DNA of 5,312 nucleotides. It comes from an uncultured Desulfovibrio sp. Its GTDB lineage: Bacteria > Desulfobacterota > Desulfovibrionia > Desulfovibrionales > Desulfovibrionaceae. Numbering within the stretch: the stretch's first letter is position 1; every line of letters begins with the position of its first letter. A model generated the notes under the pieces. It was given only the letters and a program-made list of their open reading frames with translations, ran no database searches and had not been told where the DNA came from. Made by a program: the position numbers and the translations under genes. The stretch lies in assembly GCA_945871415.1 (NCBI GenBank), contig CAMBWG010000176.1, positions 1-5,312 of the forward strand, in the 5' to 3' direction. Of the stretch, positions 5,232 to 5,312 are shown in pieces.

Positions 5232-5276
5232 CATAAAAAAGACCGGGAGCCCCGCAGGCTCCCGGTCTTTTTTATG
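5232..5276. terminator. Strong symmetric terminator after the TauE/SafE operon
   Basis: GACCGGGAGCC (5241-5251) pairs perfectly with GGCTCCCGGTC (5257-5267) around CCGCA. The flanking CATAAAAAA and TTTTTTATG extend the stem to 20 bp. With T-runs on both strands it can stop transcription in either direction, which would suit a convergent gene beyond the right edge. It starts 16 nt after the stop codon at 5214-5216. Confidence 0.93.
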
Positions 5277-5290
5277 AAACATTCTCCGTT

Positions 5291-5312
5291 TGAAACGCTC
5301 TAGAGCGTTTCA
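5291..5312. repeat. Perfect palindrome at the right edge, probably the start of another repeat
   Basis: TGAAACGCTCT (5291-5301) is followed immediately by its exact reverse complement AGAGCGTTTCA (5302-5312). The preceding TT and the window edge prevent defining its limits. It shares the GAAAYGCTCTA theme with the flanks of the repeats near 903 and 3001, so it probably belongs to the same intergenic palindrome family rather than being an operator. Confidence 0.65.

Noticed and set aside
4272..5282. A 336-codon minus-strand frame opposite the last gene
   Set aside because: It would start within the terminator hairpin and run into the antisense of two genes. The + strand frame has a strong ribosome-binding site and membrane segments, so I prefer it even though that protein is unrecognised.

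Overview
The window reads as chromosomal DNA from a GC-rich deltaproteobacterial sulfate reducer, most likely Desulfovibrio or a close relative. Three things suggest this: the strong preference for G/C in third codon positions, a stand-alone LctP-type lactate permease, and a TauE/SafE-family protein whose N-terminal style resembles Desulfovibrio homologues I recall. The genus is inferred by recognition and was not tested by any search. All four protein genes lie on the + strand, and the long minus-strand frames are shadows of them.

Layout. Positions 1-603 are the 3' end of gatA (amidotransferase subunit A), cut by the left edge. Positions 604-1160 hold no convincing gene. They contain a long hairpin just after gatA, an AT-rich patch with a 12-codon micro-ORF, one copy of a ~72-nt dispersed repeat, a strong 14-bp hairpin with a competing alternative, and a candidate promoter for the next gene. 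Positions 1161-2783 encode a complete lactate permease, followed by two tandem hairpins, the second a typical intrinsic terminator. Positions 2784-3219 contain a second, oppositely oriented copy of the ~72-nt repeat, an AT-rich leader, a perfect 9-bp tandem repeat and a 28-codon upstream ORF. That ORF spans a GC hairpin and its stop overlaps the start of the next gene. Positions 3220-4485 (TauE/SafE family) and 4488-5216 (unrecognised protein predicted to be anchored at both ends) form a tight two-gene operon closed by a very strong symmetric terminator. The last 22 bases are a perfect palindrome running into the right edge.

Function. The gatA product works in tRNA-dependent Gln/Asn formation and has no obvious link to its neighbours. 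The permease would bring lactate, a major electron donor for these bacteria, into the cell by proton symport. The TauE/SafE protein and its partner look like a dedicated membrane unit, probably for moving a sulfur oxyanion, sulfonate or other small anion. The substrate cannot be read from sequence. Nothing here is a defence system, CRISPR array or recognisable transposase. The most unusual content is in the two intergenic regions and in the uncharacterised partner protein.
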